Shown piece by piece: positions 4,557-5,176 of a stretch of 5,176 nucleotides of DNA. The notes under the pieces are model-generated. The model had not been told where the DNA came from and did no database searches. It was given only the letters and a program-made list of their open reading frames with translations. Both the position numbers and the translations under genes were made by a program. This stretch comes from an uncultured Eubacteriales bacterium. GTDB taxonomy: Bacteria > Bacillota > Clostridia > Lachnospirales > CAG-274. The DNA lies in the NCBI GenBank assembly GCA_902495025.1, contig CABUWB010000163.1:1-5176 (forward strand), given 5' to 3'. Position 1 is the first letter of the stretch, and every line of letters starts with the position of its first letter.

Positions 4557-5138
4557 ATGCCCGATATTTTATTTGAGGATAAATATATACTTGCAATTTT
4601 AAAAAAACCTGGGGAGCTTTCGCAAAGCGACGGAGAGGATATAGCTGTCGCCCTGCCGTATAATGCGCATATAATAAACCGCCTTGACCGACCCGTAGGC
4701 GGCATAGTGCTGCTTGCCAAGGATAAAAAAACAGCGGCACAGCTGACAGCACTTATGCGCAGCGGCGGCATAACAAAGCGCTATCTTGCAGTTGTTTGCG
4801 GAAAATGTGCAGATAGTGAGCAGCTTACCGACTATCTTATTACCGATAAGCGCCTTAATATTTCAAAGCCTGTAAACAAGGGCAACACAGGCGCAAAAGA
4901 GGCAAGGCTCGCCTATCGTCTTATTGCAGAAAAAAATAATTTGGCACTTATTGATGTAACACTTTTTACGGGCAGACACCACCAGATACGCATGCAGCTT
5001 GCACACAGAGGTATACCTATATGGGGCGACACCAAATATAACCCCGAATTTAAGCATAAAAGGGGCGTTGTGCCTGCACTTTTTGCACACAGCCTGCAAT
5101 TTACACACCCCATTACAAAAGAGGAAGTTACAATATAA
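4557..5138 (+). CDS. RluA-family RNA pseudouridine synthase, short form
   Basis: The enzyme isomerises specific uridines to pseudouridine in structured RNA, most often 23S rRNA; the target cannot be told from sequence. From the ATG at 4557 it has 193 residues. The catalytic motif NRLDRPVGGIVLLAK lies at about residues 41-55, with the catalytic Asp at residue 44. The conserved block TGRHHQIRMQLAHRGIPIWG, followed by DTKY, is at about 138-161. There is no N-terminal S4 domain, so it belongs with the small catalytic-domain-only members. I prefer the ATG at 4557 because GGAGG (4545-4549) is 7 nt before it; the in-frame ATG at 4551 is only 1 nt away from that site, too close for initiation. The C-terminus stops at TKEEVTI, about 10-15 residues before the usual family end, and the in-frame codons after the TAA look like the missing tail. 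Confidence 0.9.
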   Translation: MPDILFEDKYILAILKKPGELSQSDGEDIAVALPYNAHIINRLDRPVGGIVLLAKDKKTAAQLTALMRSGGITKRYLAVVCGKCADSEQLTDYLITDKRLNISKPVNKGNTGAKEARLAYRLIAEKNNLALIDVTLFTGRHHQIRMQLAHRGIPIWGDTKYNPEFKHKRGVVPALFAHSLQFTHPITKEEVTI

Positions 5139-5176
5139 GCCGTACCCGACTACGGCAAATTTGAGGAGTTTGAAAT
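5139..5176 (+). other. Post-stop segment: possible lost RluA tail, or ribosome binding site of a next gene
   Basis: Read in frame past the TAA at 5136-5138, the codons give AVPDYGKFEEFE without a further stop, which resembles the proline- and aromatic-containing end of RluA-family proteins. The same bases contain a perfect GCCGTA/TACGGC hairpin (5139-5156) without a T-run. They also contain GAGGAG (5163-5168) followed 6 nt later by AT at the window edge, which would be a good start region for another gene if the next base is G. The two readings cannot be separated without the sequence to the right. Confidence 0.45.

Noticed and set aside
4532..5113. Minus-strand open frames opposite the RluA-type gene
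   Set aside because: They are antisense to a clear enzyme gene, with no ribosome binding site and no family features.
5139..5156. GCCGTA/TACGGC hairpin as a terminator of the RluA-type gene
   Set aside because: The stem is perfect but only 6 bp and has no T-run in either direction. The bases may instead be former coding sequence.

Overview
The window looks like chromosomal DNA from a spore-forming Firmicute of the class Clostridia, probably a gut-type member near Ruminococcaceae/Oscillospiraceae. The evidence is a SpoIIE-type sporulation phosphatase, strong GGAGG ribosome binding sites, sigma-A type promoters and AT-rich intergenic DNA around moderately GC-balanced genes. The lineage is an inference from gene content and style. 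I see no mobile element, CRISPR array, tRNA or rRNA.

Layout from left to right. Positions 1-324 (minus strand) hold the N-terminal 108 codons of an AraC-family regulator that runs off the left edge. An intrinsic terminator at 394-424 separates it from a two-gene anthranilate synthase operon on the minus strand. In that operon trpE (997-2385) is followed by trpG (428-997), with a one-base stop/start overlap. The operon has its own near-consensus promoter (2588-2616) and a leader of about 195 nt. The leader carries a stable 5' stem-loop and a 20-codon reading frame with its own Shine-Dalgarno site and a single Trp codon, in the motif RWR near its end. It contains no T-box signature and no run of Trp codons, so any tryptophan control would be of an unusual kind.

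Upstream of the trp promoter lies a strong terminator (2628-2661) that ends a compact spoIIE gene (2667-4412, minus strand). The spoIIE upstream region has the layout expected of a Spo0A-activated sigma-A promoter: a -10 and a -35 separated by 21 bp, a 10-bp-period tandem repeat over the -35, and a near-consensus 0A box further upstream. Divergent from spoIIE is a short RluA-family pseudouridine synthase gene (4557-5138, plus strand). Its promoter spacer contains that same 0A box. The codons after its stop read like the missing tail of the protein family.

How the genes work together: TrpG supplies ammonia from glutamine and TrpE uses it to turn chorismate into anthranilate, the first committed step of tryptophan synthesis. 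The rest of the pathway is not in the window. SpoIIE is a membrane phosphatase that activates sigma-F in the forespore and is functionally unrelated to trpEG; the terminator and separate promoters show they are independent transcription units. The least explained part of the window is the trpE leader (2386-2581). The spoIIE/rluA divergent control region (4413-4556) comes second.
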